DNA from: Patescibacteria group bacterium
GTDB lineage: Bacteria; Patescibacteriota; Microgenomatia; UBA12405
Assembly (NCBI GenBank): GCA_018902845.1
Contig: JAHIPV010000022.1
Location: 1-58,195 of the forward strand
Length of the DNA stretch: 58,195 bases
Direction of reading: 5' to 3'
The notes beneath the pieces are model-generated. The model ran no database searches. It was not told the DNA's origin and was given only the letters and a program-made list of their open reading frames with translations. Made by a program: the position numbers and the translations under genes. Position 1 is the first letter of the stretch, and each line of letters opens with the position of its first letter. This document shows positions 56,127-58,195 of this stretch, one piece after another.

Positions 56127-56938
56127 TTATCAAAGAACTGGAAAAAATAGTTCAAGAAGAAAAAGCAAAAGGTTCGCTTGGTTTGTATATACGTAATTTG
56201 CTTAAAGAATATTTGCAAATTTATATTCTTTATTATGTTTATATTTCAAGAGAGTATCAAAAAAACTTAATTTTTACAGGAGGAACGTGTTTGCGTCATT
56301 TTTACAATCTTGGGCGTTTGTCTGAAGATCTTGATTTTGACTATATGGTGAAGTTTGACACAAAGGTGTTGCAGGGAGATATGATTGATTTTTTTGCAAA
56401 AAAATATAGATACAAAGTTATGAGTTCTTTAAAACAGCAAGGAAAACAGATTCTTTTTAAATTTCCTGTTTTATATGACTTAGATCTGGCTACTAAAGAG
56501 GAAAGTAACTTGCTTTATGTAAAAATTGATTTGTCAGAGAATCAGTCAAAACATCATGAAAGTATTGTTAGCTCAAAAAGTAAGTTTGGGTTTAATTTTG
56601 TGGCTGTGCATTATGATCTGGATAATTTAATGGCGGGTAAAATTCATGCCATTTTGACTCGTCAGTTTTTAAAAGGCAGGGATTATTTTGATTTGCTTTT
56701 TTTCTTGAAAAACTCGACTCAACCAAACCTTAAAAGATTATCTGATCTTTTGGGTCAAGAGGTAACAAGGGTGGGGTTGGAAAAAATGCTAGATGATAAA
56801 GTCGAGGAATTAGTTGCCAACCATAAGAATGATTTTCAGTCTGATTTAACTCCACTTATTAGCAATCCCGATATTTTGAATTTATATATCAATAATTACA
56901 AAAACGAATATTTTCGCAATAAAAAAAATGTTTTTTAA
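56123..56938 (+). CDS. AbiEii/AbiGii-like nucleotidyltransferase toxin
   Basis: LIFTGGTCLRHFYNLGRLSEDLDFDYMVKF; LMAGKIHAILTRQFLKGRDYFDLLFFL. Confidence 0.85.
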   Translation: MIIKELEKIVQEEKAKGSLGLYIRNLLKEYLQIYILYYVYISREYQKNLIFTGGTCLRHFYNLGRLSEDLDFDYMVKFDTKVLQGDMIDFFAKKYRYKVMSSLKQQGKQILFKFPVLYDLDLATKEESNLLYVKIDLSENQSKHHESIVSSKSKFGFNFVAVHYDLDNLMAGKIHAILTRQFLKGRDYFDLLFFLKNSTQPNLKRLSDLLGQEVTRVGLEKMLDDKVEELVANHKNDFQSDLTPLISNPDILNLYINNYKNEYFRNKKNVF

Positions 56939-56959
56939 TAAAATTGGCCAGTTTATTAA

Positions 56960-57262
56960 AAAATAAGCAAGGTTGAAAAGGGACGGGTCAATCAACTAGA
57001 AAAAGAAAATTTAAAAAAAACCTTCCAAACTTTTAGTCAAAAATTCACTAAATTAATTCCTTCTAAATTTTCAAATCTGGACAAACTTAATTACCAACAA
57101 ATTTTTATTGGCAGTCATTATTTAGAAAAAAAACAACTTCTTTCAGGATTACTACAACTTTGGAAACAAATACAAGAAAATCTTTTGCCTTTTAGTGACT
57201 CACCAAAAAATCTCACAAAATCATTATTAAAGACAAAGCTAAAAACTTTTCAGAAAAAAATA
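56960..57262 (+). pseudogene. ORF remnant without start codon
   Basis: Open frame KISKVEKGRVNQLEKENLKKTFQTFSQKF...LLKTKLKLFRKK between TAA (56957) and TAA (57260), no ATG/GTG/TTG near the start; composition inverted relative to neighbours. Confidence 0.4.
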
Positions 57263-57412
57263 AAAAAGATAAAGGAGTTATAGAAAAAATGGAAAACTCA
57301 TATTTATTATATAGCCGTTACATATCTAATCTAATTACTGATAAATTTTAAAACCTATTATTTTTTTATAAAACTGATGTTTAAAATTTGTGAAAATGCG
57401 TGACGAGAGTGG

Positions 57413-57844
57413 TTAGAGAATAAACTGGTTTTTTGCTAAAAAAGCTTTTTGTTCAGGAATAAGGTTGTCAGGAAGTTGATTAAAAACTGCGAATTCTCGT
57501 CCTTGTTTACTGCCTCGCAACTCCCCTTCTGCCATTTTAGCCAGAAACGCATTGCTTATGGTGTGCCGACCGTCGTCATTAAAATACTCAATAATCCCCA
57601 ATGGTTTAATGATTTTTACTTTTATTCCCAGTTCGTCTTGAATAATTCTATTAATAGCATGATCAATCGGTTCCATAAACAAAATTGTTCCTCCGCATAT
57701 ATGCCACATACCAACAAAAGGAGGAATAGATCGTTTAGTTAAAATAATACCCTGAGGAGTTTGAACGACAATATCGATGGCAGCTCGAGGAACTTTGTGA
57801 TAAATTGACATAAATTCTTTGTAAGAAAGGCGTGGATAGTTCAT
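57413..57844 (-). CDS. NUDIX hydrolase, GDP-mannose mannosyl hydrolase-like
   Basis: RAAIDIVVQTPQGIILTKRSIPPFVGMWHICGGTILFMEPIDHAINRIIQDELGI (degenerate Nudix box). Confidence 0.75.
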   Translation of the reverse strand: MNYPRLSYKEFMSIYHKVPRAAIDIVVQTPQGIILTKRSIPPFVGMWHICGGTILFMEPIDHAINRIIQDELGIKVKIIKPLGIIEYFNDDGRHTISNAFLAKMAEGELRGSKQGREFAVFNQLPDNLIPEQKAFLAKNQFIL

Positions 57845-57883
57845 GACTTTTTATTATTATACAAATTTTATGTATGAAGAATA

Positions 57884-58195
57884 TGTTTGGGATCAAAATT
57901 AAAATTATTACTGACTTTATTTTTATTAAACACCAACTAAACCAAAAAGGTCTCTTGATAATTCCTGGAACTCATAGGGAAAGTTTAATGAAAAAAGCGT
58001 TGAAAGTTTATCAGAAAGGATTTGCCAAATATATTATAACTACCGGTGGAGTGAAGAATAAACAAGGTGTAACTGAATCACAAGAACAAAAAAATTATCT
58101 TATTAAACACAAAGTATTGGCAAAAATAATTTTTTCTGAAAATAAATCTACCAATACAAAAGAAAATGCCGTTTATGCCAAAAAAATAATTAAGA
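57884..58195 (+). CDS. YdcF/SanA-like (DUF218) protein, truncated by window end
   Basis: Manual translation: MFGIKIKIITDFIFIKHQLNQKGLLIIPGTHRESLMKKALKVYQKGFAKYIITTGGVKNKQGVTESQEQKNYLIKHKVLAKIIFSENKSTNTKENAVYAKKIIK. Confidence 0.75.

Noticed and set aside
1-58195. Alternative genetic code (UGA as Gly, as in some CPR)
   Set aside because: Genes such as recR end naturally at TGA, and internal Gly positions are encoded by GGN.

Overview
The window is an AT-rich bacterial chromosome segment with very high gene density. Gene content and style (small proteome, YebC, LspA, large type IV pilin array, many conserved small hypotheticals, unusually short RF1) suggest Patescibacteria/CPR, possibly Microgenomates-like. 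That assignment is inference; no rRNA gene is present. TGA is used as a stop codon. Housekeeping genes recognised: rpsU, yqeY, ybeY, dnaX, ybaB, recR, cysS, rpsF-ssb-rpsR, prfA, rpmE, hisS, dnaB, lspA, yebC, gyrA, gyrB, pth, ligA, holB. There are three tRNAs (His-GTG, Leu-CAA, Ala-CGC), two vapBC-like modules, a HEPN-like ORF, a Fic protein, an AbiE-like pair, a MacAB-like exporter, a Xer-type recombinase, and a type IV pilus locus (pilB-pilT-pilC-pilA-pilD plus about 7 further prepilins). The most interesting observations are: (1) a left-edge operon of secreted proteins that looks like a minimal cohesin/dockerin surface system (dockerin-like, cohesin+dockerin-like, membrane-anchored cohesin-like, LPQTG-anchored cohesin-like, FN3+EF-hand) with no enzyme in view; (2) two of three tRNA genes whose encoded CCA end shares its last A with the ATG of the next gene (CCATG), one of which also contains the end of pth; (3) interspersed palindromic repeats that sit in frame inside ligA, pilD and a prepilin, resembling Rickettsia RPE behaviour; (4) strong strand asymmetry that is visible regardless of gene direction and appears to flip near 56.95 kb; (5) an RF1 lacking its N-terminal domain and a YbeY lacking its C-terminal histidine motif. 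All family assignments come from reading motifs by eye; no database search was run.
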